The translations under genes and the position numbers were made by a program. 64,000 nucleotides of DNA from Solanum dulcamara (taxonomy: Eukaryota; Streptophyta; Magnoliopsida; Solanales; Solanaceae). Of this stretch, positions 1 through 11,964 are shown in pieces. Below the pieces are notes generated by a model. It was not told the origin of the DNA. It made no database searches and saw only the letters and a list, made by a program, of their open reading frames with translations. The stretch covers positions 47,075,097-47,139,096 of the forward strand of contig NC_077242.1 in the NCBI RefSeq assembly GCF_947179165.1, in the 5' to 3' direction. The stretch's first letter is position 1, and every line of letters begins with the position of its first letter.

Positions 1-1660
1 AATTTAAAGAAAAATGATTTGAACCTTTAACAAAAAAGATAGTTTGTGTTGTTAAAGGATTATGACATAATTATTATTTATAATCCGAGAAAGGAAAATG
101 TGATTACCGATGCTCTTAGTAGATTGCCCATGGATAGTGTTGCCCATATTGTCGATGAGAAAAAAAGATTTAGTTTGATTTGTGCATAGACTAGATTTTT
201 GTATGGTCATTGGGATGATTCGATGGATGGTGGTGCATTTGTGCAAAATGTCTTAGAATCATCTCTTTTGTTGGATGTGAAGGTAAAGCAAGAAAGTTAT
301 CCACTTTGGTTAAATTAAGGAGACATATTTCTAAAAAAGCCATTGAGGTTTTCTCTGAAGGGGATAATGGTGTGTTTCATTATAAATGTCATTTGTTTGT
401 TTCTAATATTTTTTTTGAGGGAAATGATATTGTCTGAAGCTCATAATTCCCAATATTTTATTCACTTGAGATCCACCGAGATGTCTCATGATTTGTGGAA
501 TGTTTATTGGTTCAATGACATGAAAAAAGATATTGCAGAGTTTGTGGCTAAGTGTTCTAACTATCAACAAGTGAAGGTTGAGAATCAAAAATTGGGAGGT
601 TTAGATCAAGACATTGATCTTCCTACTTGAATGTGGAAATATTTGAATATGGACTTCATTACGGGATTACCTCATATTCGTAGGCAATATGACTAAATTT
701 GGGTTGTTTTGGATGGAATGACTAAGTCAACACCTTTTCTTCCCATTAAAACCTCTTATTCATCAAAGGATTGGTATAGGTTTTACATTTCAGAGTTGGT
801 GAAGTTGCATGTTTTTCCTTTATCTATCATTTCAGATAAAGTTACCGAGTTTACTTTATATTTTAGAGATCATTTCAAAAGGGTCTTTGAAGTTAAGTTA
901 ATCTTAGAACAACCTTTTACCCTTAGATCGATGGTCAAGCCGAACAAACTATTCTATCTTTGGAGGAAATGTTGAGAGCTTGTGTGATCGACTTGAAATA
1001 AAGTTGGGATGACCATTTCTCACTAATTGTATTTTCCCATAGTAATAGTTATATTCGAGCATCCAAATGGTTCCATTCGAAGATCTCCATAGTAGGAGGT
1101 GTAGATCTCCTTTTAGGTGGTTTGAGCTAGTTAAGGTCACTTTGACATGGTCCGAGTTTGTTTGTAAATCCATGAAGAATGTTTGACACATTAGGGAAAG
1201 GTTGAAGAATTCCCAAATTCAATAAAAGTCCTATTCGAATGTGAGAAGACCAGAGCATGAGTTTGAGGATGATGATTGGGTTTAGTTGTAAATCTCATCT
1301 ATGAAGGGTGTCATACATTTTGGTAAGAAAGAGAAGCTTAGTCCCTATTATATAGGCCCATATCAGGTTTTGAGACATTTGTGCAAGGTAGCTTAGAAAT
1401 TGAATTTTCCTTTGGAATTGGCATAGGTGCATCCGGTGTTTCATATCTCCTTGTTGAAAAAGTATATTGGTGATCCTACTTCTATCGTGCCATTAGAGAG
1501 TGTTGGTGTGAAAGAGAGCCTATCCTATGAGGAGATTTCATTTAAGATTTTGGATCCTCATTTTCAAAAATGGAGGAATAGGAAAATTGCTTCTGTGGAA
1601 GTCCTTTGGAGGAACCAACTAGTAGAGGGTTCTACATGAGAGGCCAAAGCTCATATGTTG
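1..1660 (+). pseudogene. pol pseudogene (RNase H tail, integrase, C-terminal tail)
   Basis: Decayed 3' part of a Ty3/gypsy polyprotein, which would reverse-transcribe and integrate the element. The RNase H end reads ...DALSRLPMDSVAHI from about 109. The integrase zinc finger lies at about 430-590 (EAHNSQYFIH ... AKCSNYQQ); its last Cys is Tyr. In the catalytic core the expected acidic residues are all visible: Asp in MDFITGLPH (about 652), Asp in IISDKVTEF (about 835) and Glu in DGQAEQTI (about 942). The C-terminal tail (about 1427-1660) contains HPVFHISLLKKYIGDPTSIV and ends in a VLWRNQLVEGSTWE-like block. Stops interrupt the frame, for example at about 628 and 693, and the core and tail are in different frames. 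It cannot encode a protein as it stands, despite the retained triad. Confidence 0.9.
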
Positions 1661-1930
1661 TCTTTTTATCCTCATTTCTTTCCCTCCATTTCACCTTGAG
1701 GTATTTAACTTTCTCATCTTTAGTCTTTTTGGATTCATGTGTTTTAGCTATCCCATGTTTTCATATTGCATGCATGTTTATGAAATCGGTTTTAAGTCAT
1801 GTTTTAGGTTTGGTTTATTACTCATTGGTTTATGCATTTTAATGTGTTGTTGCATTCATATTGGGTTATAAGATCTCTTTCCTTACTCTATCCATGCTAG
1901 CTTGAGCAATATTCGAGGATATATATTCCC

Positions 1931-1943
1931 AAGGAGGAGATAT
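1931..1943 (+). promoter_or_regulatory. polypurine tract of element G
   Basis: Purine-rich AAGGAGGAGATAT immediately precedes the LTR's TG. This is the expected primer for plus-strand DNA synthesis. The same word type precedes the 3' LTR of B (19337-19350) and, in reverse complement, of C and F. The roughly 270 bases between the end of pol and this tract are T-rich, noncoding, and also recognisable in element B. Confidence 0.8.
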
Positions 1944-3860
1944 TGTAACCCTGGATGTTGGAAAGTCGAAACGAAAAGAAAATGTGCAAAAAACGTAAGG
2001 TACAAGTTCAACGAGAAAACCTATGGGCCATAGAAAGTCTTACGGACCATAAAAAAGTCTCGTACGTAGGGTACTGAAGTTCAAAAAAATATTAAGTGTT
2101 GGGTTTGAGTTACGGGTGGTTTCTACTGATCGTATAAGATCCTACGGTTGTTAGAAAGGGATCGTATGAATGTCCTGAGAAATGTTAATTTCAAGTAGCT
2201 CCGGGTGAGTTCCACGAGGAGTCCTAAAGATCGTATAAAATCTTACAGGTCGTAGAATGACTCACTGTGTGAGTTTCAAAGAGTTGTGTAGGTCCCGTAC
2301 ACAGGTCACTCCCGACAAAATTAATCCATGGTTATTTTTAACATTTCTCATTTTCCTAAATCCTAAAATATGTAGATTCTGACTAATTTGGACGTCCTAT
2401 AACTACCCAGACACTTCAAAGTTCCACTATTCCCTCTAAATCTATAAATGTTCCCTAGGTCACAATGGTATTCTCTCAAGGTTCTTCTTCTCCTTCAAGC
2501 TAGGGTTTCAAGTTCAATCTCCATTTATTTTGGGCTTTGATTATCAAGGTATGTGGAAATTCACCAATGGATTCCTTTCACAAATTGGGTCCCAAAAGAT
2601 CTAAATTCTTCAAGTTCTATTTCACCCAATTCAATTAGAGTTTATGTCAAATCTTTATGGGTCCTTTTCATTATGATTCAATTGGTCTTATTCTACTTTG
2701 TTATGCATTATTTGACCTAAATACATGAGTTACATTTGATTTCATATGGGCCCATGCATTATACATTGAATTAAACTTATGAACTATGAACTATGATCAT
2801 GAATTTGAGGGAGTATTTATGCATGTTTGATGTAAATGAAGCTTTTGAGTAAGTATCAATGATTTGTGAAATTATTTCTCATAATATGAAAGTAATCATG
2901 ATTTATATGCTTAGAAAGGTAGTGTCTATACAAACTACTTCATGAATCATGATTTGAAAGAAGCTACTCTTATACGATTTTATGATGTCGATTGGTAAAT
3001 GATTATTTCCTTACCTAATAATATGTTTTGATAATTATCTTTATCTATTCAATTGGGAATTGACATAGCACCGTAGATTGTCCTAATTAATTAGCTAGTG
3101 CATCCACAAATAGCATTAATGAAATGAAATAGAGTCTACCTAGGAAAGTAGCATCTTTTTTTCCGGTGTAGGAGTTACAATGAATTCCTTGTTATAGCTC
3201 ACATGTTCTTAATTTCGGCTGCAGTTAATGACCCACAAAATGAACTATGTTTTCCTTAAATCGTTTCACTACGTAATATGATAATGCATTGATCTTATCT
3301 TATGATTTATGATATATTTTTAAGATCTTAAAGGATTTTTTCCATACATTTCATGTTTATCTCTACTATGATTTCTCATTTATTTTATGCATATTCCACA
3401 CACACTTAATACATTCCATATAATAATGCAGGTGCCTACATTGTCTCAAAATGTAGGGTCTGATTCTACTCATCATTCTCATGGCTATAAAAGTTGTTAT
3501 TTACACTACACTGCTTGTTTAGTCTTAATGTTTCGAGCTCACAACCATGATGGTTCCTTATGTCTTTCTTTTTGTGACTTTCAGACTTAGATTATTTGGG
3601 TGAGCTAGGGCTTGTCATATGCCATCGTATATGATTAGTAGATGTGATATCATACATAGAATATTTTCGTATTTACGGATGTTATCTCTAATTTATTTTA
3701 TGTTTAAATTCTCTTTTATCTACACTTCTATATTTGAGACTTGTCTTCCACATATGAGTTTTACTATTTATTATCATGTAATACTATGCTAGAATGCTTA
3801 TTTTGTATTTCTCGGGATCCAATTTTGTGTCATGTCTAGGGTCTAGCTTGGGTCATGACA
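1944..3860 (+). repeat. 3' LTR of element G
   Basis: About 1.9 kb. It begins TGTAACCCTGG directly after the polypurine tract and ends ...GGTCATGACA. The end resembles B's LTR ends (TCATGACA, GTTAGGACA). The first 360 bases hold short imperfect palindromes; the middle is AT-rich with many ATGAATTATG-like words. No second LTR is in the window, so age cannot be estimated from it. Confidence 0.85.
2015..2300 (+). repeat. short-palindrome cluster in LTR G
   Basis: Repeated near-palindromic words of the CTATGGGCCATAG and TACGGACCATA type, with GATCGTATAAGATCCTACGG variants, occur every 30-60 bases. The same style of cluster occupies the early LTR of B, C, F and H. Confidence 0.6.
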
Positions 3861-4399
3861 TTATCGATATTACATAAAGAACTTGGATAGATCACCAATA
3901 TAATATTCTTTCTAAGTTATGAAATCATGGGGAGCACATTTCTAGTTACATCCATTCATCTTAATACAAACAAACATCAAACTACAAGCCATTATTATTC
4001 TCTACTTTATAATTCCCCTTTAAGTAAGGACAATGGAGTAAAATATTTGTTTATTGAGAATATTCTTCCATATTTCCTATGGGACTGATCTTGATTATTT
4101 AGTTGGGTAAATATATTATAAATGATCATTTAAATTTATTTTTTGAGAGGTATTTTTAGACGTTATCAACAGGTCTGAAGATCACATGTGACATTCAATC
4201 AAACGTGTTATTGGCCATCACCTTTTTGGTCATCCTTAAACAGTTCACTGTCTTTTGGTATCTTTGTGATGGTTAATGGTTTCACATTCTTTCAGGCTTC
4301 CATTGATGTGTTATATCATCACGTCAATTTCCACTTTAACTCATCTTGAATTTTCACATTTAGCAACTCGTTCAAACACACAAACACAATAAACAATTT
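3861..4399. other. unassigned noncoding stretch
   Basis: No ORF with recognisable similarity. It lies downstream, on the minus strand, of an Athila/Tat integrase end, so it is probably that element's 3' noncoding region. On the minus strand the word TGGGAGGCAACCC (4428-4440) sits just beyond the integrase tail; I recall this word as typical of that position in Athila/Tat-type elements. No LTR boundary was recognised. Confidence 0.4.
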
Positions 4400-5005
4400 G
4401 CAAATAATGCATATGTACAATGATTTTGGGTTGCCTCCCAAATAGTGCCTTATTTAATGTGATGCATGACTTAGGTACCTTGATTACTTACATTTCTCTA
4501 AAGTATTGAAATTCCATTACCTTTACCCCTCGTCGCACTACAGTGTACTGCTTAACTTGCTTTCCATTCACGTTGAAATGCTTACATTTTTGGTTCTCCA
4601 ATTCCATAGCTCTAGATGGAAAATCATGTGCAACTTTGAATGGACTGGAACAATCGGATCTCAATTTACTCATGAATAGTTGGAGCCCTGAATTGAACAA
4701 TAAAACCAAGTCTCTAGGAATGTACTCCATTTTCTCAATTCATCAATCATTGCATAAGTTCATTCTTTCCTTGTAGAGAGTTGATCTCTTATTTTCCCTT
4801 AAACAGAGTTCATCCTTCTAATTAATCCATCCTTAGATTAGTACCATTATTCAAACTCAAGTTCAGCTTCTTCAAGGCCCACAATGCCTTATGCTCTAGC
4901 ACTATAGGCAAGTGACATTCCTTTCCAAACACTAACTAGTATGGTGACATACTAATTGGTTTCTTGAAAGTCATCTGTGTCAAGAACTGAAATTTTGCAA
5001 TTACA
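4400..5005 (-). pseudogene. Athila/Tat-type integrase C-terminus (pseudogene)
   Basis: Minus-strand reading from about 4990 leftward gives FKKPISMSPY, stop, LVFGKECHLPIVLEHKA, then ALKKLNLSLN, the conserved integrase segment of Athila/Tat elements. A frame then runs 4730-4488 with PRDLVLLFNSGLQLF, SDCSSPFKVAHDFPSRAMEL and KHFNVNGKQVKQY, the integrase tail. Stops and frameshifts separate the blocks. The catalytic core is absent: sequence right of about 5005 is an unrelated LTR fragment. The missing upstream part (PR, RT, RNase H, integrase zinc finger) of the same type and strand appears 36 kb away at 40870-43270, so these may be halves of one element. Confidence 0.8.
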
Positions 5006-5009
5006 ATGG

Positions 5010-5588
5010 CACCTACAAACATCCATCAACAGATCCCAAATCTGGAAGCAATGAACTACCATGCAGAAGAGAAATAAATAGAAAGCAAGAAACAATAGAC
5101 TGATGTAAAAGGGAACATATAGCAAAATAACATAACAATATCATATAACCGGGTATCAACCGGTATTCAAGCTACTAATTTAAAGATAAGAGATACAAGG
5201 TTGTACAAGTAATATGTATATAGGACTATCTTTGAAAGCAAAGTAAAGACTAGTCCTATCCAAAAACATAAGGAGAAGGGTTTCTCTAAATGGTAGGAGC
5301 TCAACCTAGTCTTTGAATCCCGAAAGCTACTCAACACGAGGTCCAAATCAATAATAAGAACCCGTACTATGATTTGCAGGGTGCATAAGTCTAGTATGAG
5401 TACCAAAAAATTGATAATCAATATGCATAGGTTGGCTGAGCTTCCTAGAGAATACAAGTGAAAGCAACAGGTAAAAAGAAAAAGTATAGTATAAGAAGCT
5501 AAATAGGAGATATCACATGATAATACAAGTAAATAGAGACTTATGGGTAGAACAAATTAGCAATAGAGAGAAATGAGGGAACATATCG
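5010..5588 (-). repeat. LTR fragment, family A/E, minus orientation
   Basis: It shares blocks with element E's left LTR around 56830-57050: both contain CGTACTATGATTTG(C/T)AGGGTGCA and a following stretch with AATATGCATAGG-like words. Only about 580 bases remain. The left end abuts the integrase scrap and the right end abuts element H's LTR; no clean LTR terminus is visible at the left. Confidence 0.6.
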
Positions 5589-7915
5589 TGACACCTTGAT
5601 ATATCCTAACTTAGATCAATCACGAAGACACCTATAGAAGGTAAGAAAAGTGCACTGTCCCATGGGGCACGTATGGAACCTACGGGCCGTAGAGCGATCT
5701 ACCAATAATAGGTGGGAAATCATAGGTAGCCCTAATAATAAGTAAAATTTTAAGGTTCTCAAATATTTCTACGAATAGCTTTTATGGCCTATAGAAATTT
5801 CTATGAGCCATAAGAAGAGTGCGTACAAATGACCCTGTGGCCCATTTATTAGACCTTCACCACAAGCCTTTTCTACAATCTATAGAATAGTCTATCTCCT
5901 GTATAAAGGACTTGTAGACCAAACCTTGCAATGTTAGTAGCTACTAGAAAGTGCAACCAGTTCTACGAGCATGGTGCATGACCCATAGAAGGGTCTACGA
6001 CCCATAGAAGGAGCCCATAGACCCAATCCCTACTAATTCTAGTAAGCCCATTTTTTGGTACCCATTTATATGAAAGTCTTTTATGGCTCGTAGAAGGTTC
6101 TACGATCAACAAGATAACCCATAGATGGCCCAGAGATAGTTTTAATGAAAGCTAGTTGGTCTTTTCCCATCTTTTATAAGGATGGTTATATCCAATGTCT
6201 CCTACGAGGATGCCTTAAAGTCCTCTTTGTCTAGGCAGAGGTATAGCCCTTTTAAAATAAAAACCCGTTAGTTTTAGGACTATGTTAGTTCCCTTATCAG
6301 TACCCTACGTGTTTTTCCCTCATTAACACCTCAAACACTTAGAGCAAGGATTTGCTAGGAGAAAATGCTAAGGTTCAAGCTTAGTCATTGAATTCATCAA
6401 GTTTCACCAAGAAAATAATTCTTCCAGGTATGTAAGGCTAATTACATCAATAGACTGAGTTCTTCCTCGTTATGTATATCTCAATTAAATTAGTGTAAAT
6501 TCAATCTTGAGCTTTAAACCTATCATATTGAGTTTTTGATTGAGTTACAATATTTTTCATTGAGTTTTTTGTATATCTATATTTTATTATTACTATTCAT
6601 ATATTTTAAATTCTTGAGTTGTTGTTCATGCTTACATTCACATGAAGCCTAGTTAATTATTCACATTGCTTCTTATTATATATTGTTTTGAGTTGAAGAA
6701 TGATGTATTTTCATGTCTTAATTGAGACATGAATTTTAAGTACATTATATTACATGAGTTATGAAAATTTACACTACTCAGTTTAGACATGATTCTTACC
6801 AAGTCCAAATGAGTTAGAGTAATTATGCAATATTATGAGAATTAGTTTGGAGGGAACATGAGTAGTCCCAAAATACATGTTTGTTTTAAAAAGGGTATTA
6901 AAGCGTTTTGAGAAACGAATTTGAACTTATTAAGGTAAAGCCTAACGAAATTAAATTGGACATATTTTGAGTATTTTCACTCACCTGAGTATATAAGCAT
7001 TATTGCATATTCTTAGGAGTAGTATTGAATATAAATTTATGTAAAAAGTTTAGATAATTCAAATCCCATAGATTAGATGGCCAGTGTAGGATAGCATCGT
7101 GCAGTTGTTCGGGCGACTCCTCACTTCAGTCCCTGATACAGACTTTTATGGTTATTAATAAGTTGATATTGCGTCCCTTATCCTTACAACGTAATGGATT
7201 GTTCTAACAACATGAGCAGTACGTTGTATCATCACGATGCTTATAGTGATGGTTGTCAATTAGAGAATCTCCTTAAAAGAGAAAATAATAATTTTATATG
7301 TAGTTAAATTTACTTAACTATATTTTTGAAACATTAACATATTTTCATCCTTGCATGATTTATTGGAGTTCCATTAATTTACTCATTGTTCATAAGTAGT
7401 TTGATTTAGTTATTTCCCTTTCTAACTATTTTACATATTGTACATTTCATGTGCTGATATCTTTTAATGATGCATCATTTTATGATGTAGATAGAAGTGT
7501 TATAAATCCTCAACGAGCGCATCATTGAAGATCACTTTTCATTCAGCCTTATGTGAGGCCTCCTTGCTTTCTAAGGAACTCTTTTAAGATTCATTATTTC
7601 AATATTATTAGCTCTTTAATGTAGCCGTGGGCTTGTCCCTATAGAATCTTTATTTCTTAGAGGCTTCATTGACAAAGTATAGAGTTATTTTAGTTTTCAG
7701 AGATTATTCTTTAAACATAATTTATAATTATATTTTTAGAATGTCAATCTATTATTTAAAAAGTTATGTCTATACTTTAAATAGCCTATCTGAGTTAGAT
7801 TTTTAGGTTGAGTTGAGTCTTCCATTGAGTATTTATCTAGACCAGGGGTTCACTTGAGACCAACAATGATTTCTAAGTGTTAACCAACTCTAAGGTGTAG
7901 ATTCAAGGCATGAAA
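5589..7915 (+). repeat. 5' LTR of element H
   Basis: It starts near TGACACCTTGATA and ends just before the primer site at 7920. The block 5745-6930 aligns with 10857-11964 along its length, including the palindrome cluster, a GAGTTTTTTGTATAT word, and a GGGAACATGAGTAGTCCCAAAATACATG-type stretch. The exact start is uncertain by a few bases and the end carries an eroded CA. Confidence 0.75.
5660..6135 (+). repeat. short-palindrome cluster in LTR H
   Basis: At least six near-palindromic words of the CTACGGGCCGTAGAG, CTACGACCCATAGAAGG and TTATGGCTCGTAGAAGG type recur every 30-80 bases. The cluster is repeated in the 3' LTR at about 10885-11235. It is on the same scale and at the same relative position as clusters in G, B, C and F. 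Confidence 0.7.
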
Positions 7916-7919
7916 AACT

Positions 7920-7933
7920 TGGTCTCAGAGCCC
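7920..7933 (+). promoter_or_regulatory. primer binding site of element H (tRNA-iMet type, one mismatch)
   Basis: TGGTCTCAGAGCCC lies a few bases after the LTR end. It differs from the usual TGGTATCAGAGC at one base (A to C). It primes minus-strand synthesis in an intact element. Confidence 0.75.
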
Positions 7934-8215
7934 AAGATTTCAAGAGTTCTAGGATTTGTATGAAGACGAGTCTAGTATATTCTTCCTTATCATCGTGAAG
8001 TGTTCCATATCTATAACTGAGAGGTTATAGGACTTTAGAAATTGTCTTACTTTTTTCATACTCCAAATTCGTGGGATAGAGTTTTAAATCTATAAAAGCT
8101 TCTTCTAACTTGTACATTTAAACATTTTTAGATCATACTTCTAAAACACACTATCATTCAGACAAATATTGCAACAACTAAGAACCCACCGACTACTACG
8201 CATCTATCATAGGGA

Positions 8216-9400
8216 ATGCAGACAAGAAATAGAGCCTGAGTAACAGAGAATGAAAAAGATAATGAGATTTAAGAGGTTCATTAGGAACCTACTGCTCAGC
8301 CTTTTCTTACTTCTGAAATGAAATTTAGAGGAGCTATATGCTCACTCAGTTGATGCCTTCCCAGTCAGGCCTTCAAAGCACGCATGTTCTCAGTTCTAGC
8401 TCCTATGTTCCTTTAGATGCCTAGAGCAATAGATAATTCTTAAGGATGAACCCACCATTCTTCAGCATGTCTAGGTTGAGGAGGATCCTTAAGACTATGC
8501 ATGCAACTAAGATAGGAACAGTTGAACTTGTTTCCTACCAGCTCAAAGATGTGGATAATGTATTATATAACCAGTGGTAGAATAGATGCGGTGAGGATGT
8601 TGAGTTTGTTTTTTGGCATGAGTTCAAGAGTGCATTTGTAGATGTAGTTCTTTCCTAGAGAGCTAAGGGATGCAAAGGTTGAAGATTTCCTGAAACAGAA
8701 ACAATAAAGGATGAAAGTGAAAGAGTACAACCTTATGTTTATCCAGTTGTGCAGGTATGCTCCAGAGATAGTTCCTGATATGAGGTCAAAGATGAGGAAG
8801 TTTGTCTCTAGCCTAGGTAAACATGTGAAGAAGGAGTGCAAGGCTGCCTTATTGATTTATGAAATGGACACCTCCAGAATCATTGTCCATTACAATATTT
8901 TGAGAAGAAGAAGAATAAATATAGGGAGAAACACCAACACAAGAGAGTAAGGTCTATAGGTAATTAGACTAACCACCAGAAAAGTGGTAATGCCAACCGG
9001 TCATTCTTGCAGAGTAGGTCTTCTATCTATGCACCATCATTAGGAAGTACACTGGCATAGTACAACAAGAATGACCATAGATCACAGAATAAACCAGAAC
9101 ATTAGCGCTTAAGGTTCTTAGTGTAAAGAAAGTATGGCAAAAGGTTCTTTATGTAAGCCAAATTGTTATAAGTATGGTAGACTGCATTTGGGAAAGTGCC
9201 ATAAGAAAAGTAGTGGTTGTTACAAGTATGGGTATATGGGACACTATACGAGGGACTACCCATTGGACATACATGATAATAGGGGAAACATGGCCCAGTA
9301 TACTCCAGTGGCACCATCCGGTAGAGTTTCCTAAATGGGTACTACTTTAGGGGCAGGCGAAGGTTCAAACAATCTATATGCCATGGCTAGTTATCAAGAC
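8216..9400 (+). pseudogene. gag pseudogene of element H
   Basis: Gag would form the cytoplasmic capsid. The chosen start is the ATG at 8216, which reads MQTRNRA like related gag N-termini and then hits a stop. A capsid block at about 8490-8640 reads TIGTVELVSYQLKDV-like residues, with VLYNQW then a stop. A second block (from about 8700) reads KVKEYNLMFIQLCRYAPEIV and continues to IYEMDTSRIIVHYN. The nucleocapsid region (about 9145-9265) has CYKYGRLHLGKC followed by CYKYGYMGHYTRDYP. In the zinc knuckle the second and last Cys are Tyr, so it could not bind zinc normally. At least three frames are needed to follow it. Confidence 0.85.
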
Positions 9401-10856
9401 TAAGAGAACTCACTAGAGTTCGTCACATGTATGCATAAAGTCCTTTGTTTTAGTGTTTATTCTTTACTTGATCCGGGTGAAACTATTATCTTTAATGACT
9501 CCTTATATAACTGTGAAATTTAAGATTTATCCCAAATGTTTTCTAAAGTCTTTCTATGTTTCTACTCTTGTTAGTGAGTCCATCCTAGCTAAAAAAAGTC
9601 TATAGAGATTGTACAGATTCTATCAATCATAAAGACATCACAACCAACTTAGTTAAGTTGGATATGGTAGATTTTGATGTCATTCTAGATATGGATTGAC
9701 TTTATGCTTGTCATACCTCAATAAATTATAGAAATTAAGTTAACAAGTTTTATTTTACAAGTAAGTTGGTCATAGAGTAGAATAGTAGTACAGTAGTGCC
9801 TAAGGGTATTTCATTTCATACCTTAAGGTTAGAAAGTTAGTTTCTAAGGATGTGTCTACCATATTGTTCGAGTTTGAGATGATTGTTTGGACACACCATT
9901 GCTTTACTTAGTTCTAGTCATATATGAGTTTCCTAAAGTCTTTCTTGAGGATATACCTATAGCCCTCCCGACTTTGAGATATACTTTGGAATAGATATCC
10001 TTTTCAATACTCTGTCTATATTTATTTTGACATATAGACATTCTTGATAATGGGTTTAGTAGGTCGAGTGTCTAAATTTTGGGCTCTCCTATCCTATTCG
10101 TGCAAAAGAAAGATGGTTCCCTTAGAATATGTATTGATTACTGTAAGTTGAATACAGTCACCATAAAGAATAAGTACCCTCTTCACAGAATTAATGACCT
10201 ATTCAACCAACTCCTAGATATTTTTTTATTGAGGATCTACCAAGCTGTACCATGACTTGAGAGAAGTCTATTGGTGGAGTGGCATGAAGAGAGATATTAC
10301 AAACTTTGTTTCTAAGGTCCCGAATAGTCAACAAGTTAAAGTTGAACATTAAAGGCCTCATGGTGTGGCTAAAAATATATAGAGTTTCCCGAGTGAAATT
10401 AGGAAATGATCAATATATAATTCATTACAGGCTTACCGTGATCTCATAGTCCATATAATTCAATTTGGGTGATTGTAAATTGGATGACTAAATCAACCTA
10501 TTTTTATTAAGACTGTAGACTCAGCAGAGTATTATTCCAGATTGTACATTTGTGAGATATTCTTACTTTATGGATTTCCCTTATTTATTATCTCAGACAG
10601 AGGTGTTCAATTCACTGCTCAGTTTTGGAAGTCGTTTCATAGAGGTTTAGGCTTGAAGGCAAATCTTAGTATTATTTTCCATCCTCAGATACATGGTCAA
10701 GTAGTGCTATGATTCAGACTTTTGAATATATGTTGAGAGCTTGCATATTTGACTTTAAAGGTAATTTGGATGATCGATTGCCTCTTTTTGAGCTTGCATA
10801 CAAAAATACGAGTTGTAGAGTGTCTTAGGTGGGATTCATTGGTCACCCCATGACTT
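9401..10856 (+). pseudogene. pol pseudogene of element H (PR, RT N-terminus, integrase)
   Basis: The protease end reads DVILDMD, stop, LYACHTSINY at about 9675. The RT N-terminus (about 9925-10230) shows EFPKVFLEDIPIALPTLRYT and, later, [20 protein letters not shown] plus [19 protein letters not shown]. At about 10235 the sequence jumps into the integrase zinc-finger region ([20 protein letters not shown]), so the RT catalytic part and RNase H are gone. The integrase core keeps IISDRGVQFTAQFW (about 10590), but the first Asp position is a stop before FITGLP and the final Glu is lost (HGQVVL). The reading ends at about 10856, where the LTR body begins. Confidence 0.85.
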
Positions 10857-11964
10857 AGTATAATTTTGAGGTTCCGAGACACTTCTACGGATGGCCTCTA
10901 TGACCTATAGAACTTTCTATCGATTGTAGGAAGAGTTTATAGAAGTGACTACGAGGCCTAGTTATCGGACCCATTCCATGAACCTTTCCCATGATACGTA
11001 GAAGGGTCTATGAAACATAGAAGGGAATTGTAGATCTAACCTTGCAATTCCAGTAGCTACTAGAAATTTAACCCAGTTGTATGAGCAGGGTCCAAGACCC
11101 GTAGAAGGGTCTACGGCTCATAGAAAGGGTCCATACAACCAATCCATAAAAATTCTAGTGATCCTATATTTGTATACTCATTTCTACGAAGGGTATTGTA
11201 TGACCCGTAGAAGGTTCTACAGTCCGTAGGATTACCCACAGACAACCCAGACATAGTTTTAGTACAGGATAGTTTTGTCTTTTTCAGCCTTTTCCAAATG
11301 AAAACTTTGATATTTTGGGACTAAGTTAGATCCCTTATTAGTACCCTACTTTCCCTTTCCCCTAATTAAAACTTCAAATACTTAGAGAAAGGATGAGAGA
11401 TGATAAAAAGGCTAGGATTCTAGTGTAGTCATTGCATTTTTTGAGTTTTGCCAAGAACATGTTCTTCTAGGTATGTATGACTAATCACAACATTGGTTTG
11501 AGTTCATCCTCGCATCCTACATCTCAATTTAGTTAGTGTGAGTTCAAGCTTGAGTTTTAAACCTATCATTGAGTTCTGGATTATCTTATGATATCTTTTG
11601 TTGAGTTTTTTGTATATATATTTTTTAATGTGCCTATTCCCATGTTACAAATGCTTGAGTTGTTCATGCTTGCATTCACATGAACCCTTATTTAATATTC
11701 AAATTTCTTCTTATTATGCATTGTTTTGAGTTGAAGGATGATGTATTTTCATATCTTAATTGAGAAAGGAATTTAAAGTAGATTATATTACTTGAGTTAT
11801 GGAACTTTACACTATTGAGTGTATGCATGATTCTTACTAAGTCTAAATTAGTAAGACTAATTATACATTATTATGAGAATAAGTTTTGAGGGAACATGAG
11901 TAGTCCCAAAATACATGTTTGTTTTCAAAAGATTATTGAAGAGTTTTGAGAATTATGAAGGTAA
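10857..11964 (+). repeat. 3' LTR of element H, truncated at both ends
   Basis: It aligns with 5745-6930 of the 5' LTR; the first 150 or so LTR bases and the polypurine tract are missing. The right end stops at AGGTAA, where element A's TG begins. In the 5' LTR the same place reads AAGGTAAAGCC without interruption, an internal empty site for A's insertion. The palindrome cluster is at about 10885-11235. Confidence 0.8.

Larger units (their letters stand above)
1..3860 (+). mobile_element. Ty3/gypsy element G, 3' half (cut by window edge)
   Basis: Plus-strand LTR retrotransposon remnant in canonical order: RNase H tail, integrase, C-terminal tail, noncoding spacer, purine-rich tract at 1931-1943, and an LTR with TG...CA ends at 1944-3860. 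The 5' LTR, gag and most of pol lie left of the window. Protein similarity (the DALSRLPMDSVAHI and HPVFHISLLKKY blocks) and the LTR start place it in the same broad group as elements B, C and F. The first five bases after the LTR are TTATC, but the matching duplication would lie outside the window. Confidence 0.9.
5589..11964 (+). mobile_element. Ty3/gypsy element H, internally deleted
   Basis: Plus-strand element with 5' LTR (5589-7915), primer site (7920-7933), gag (8216-9400), a shortened pol (9401-10856) and a truncated 3' LTR (10857-11964). Two internal deletions are visible: RT runs straight into the integrase zinc finger near 10230, and integrase runs straight into the body of the 3' LTR near 10857. 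Element A interrupts the 3' LTR at 11965. The rest of H's 3' LTR was not found after A, so the right side has been lost or rearranged. Confidence 0.8.
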
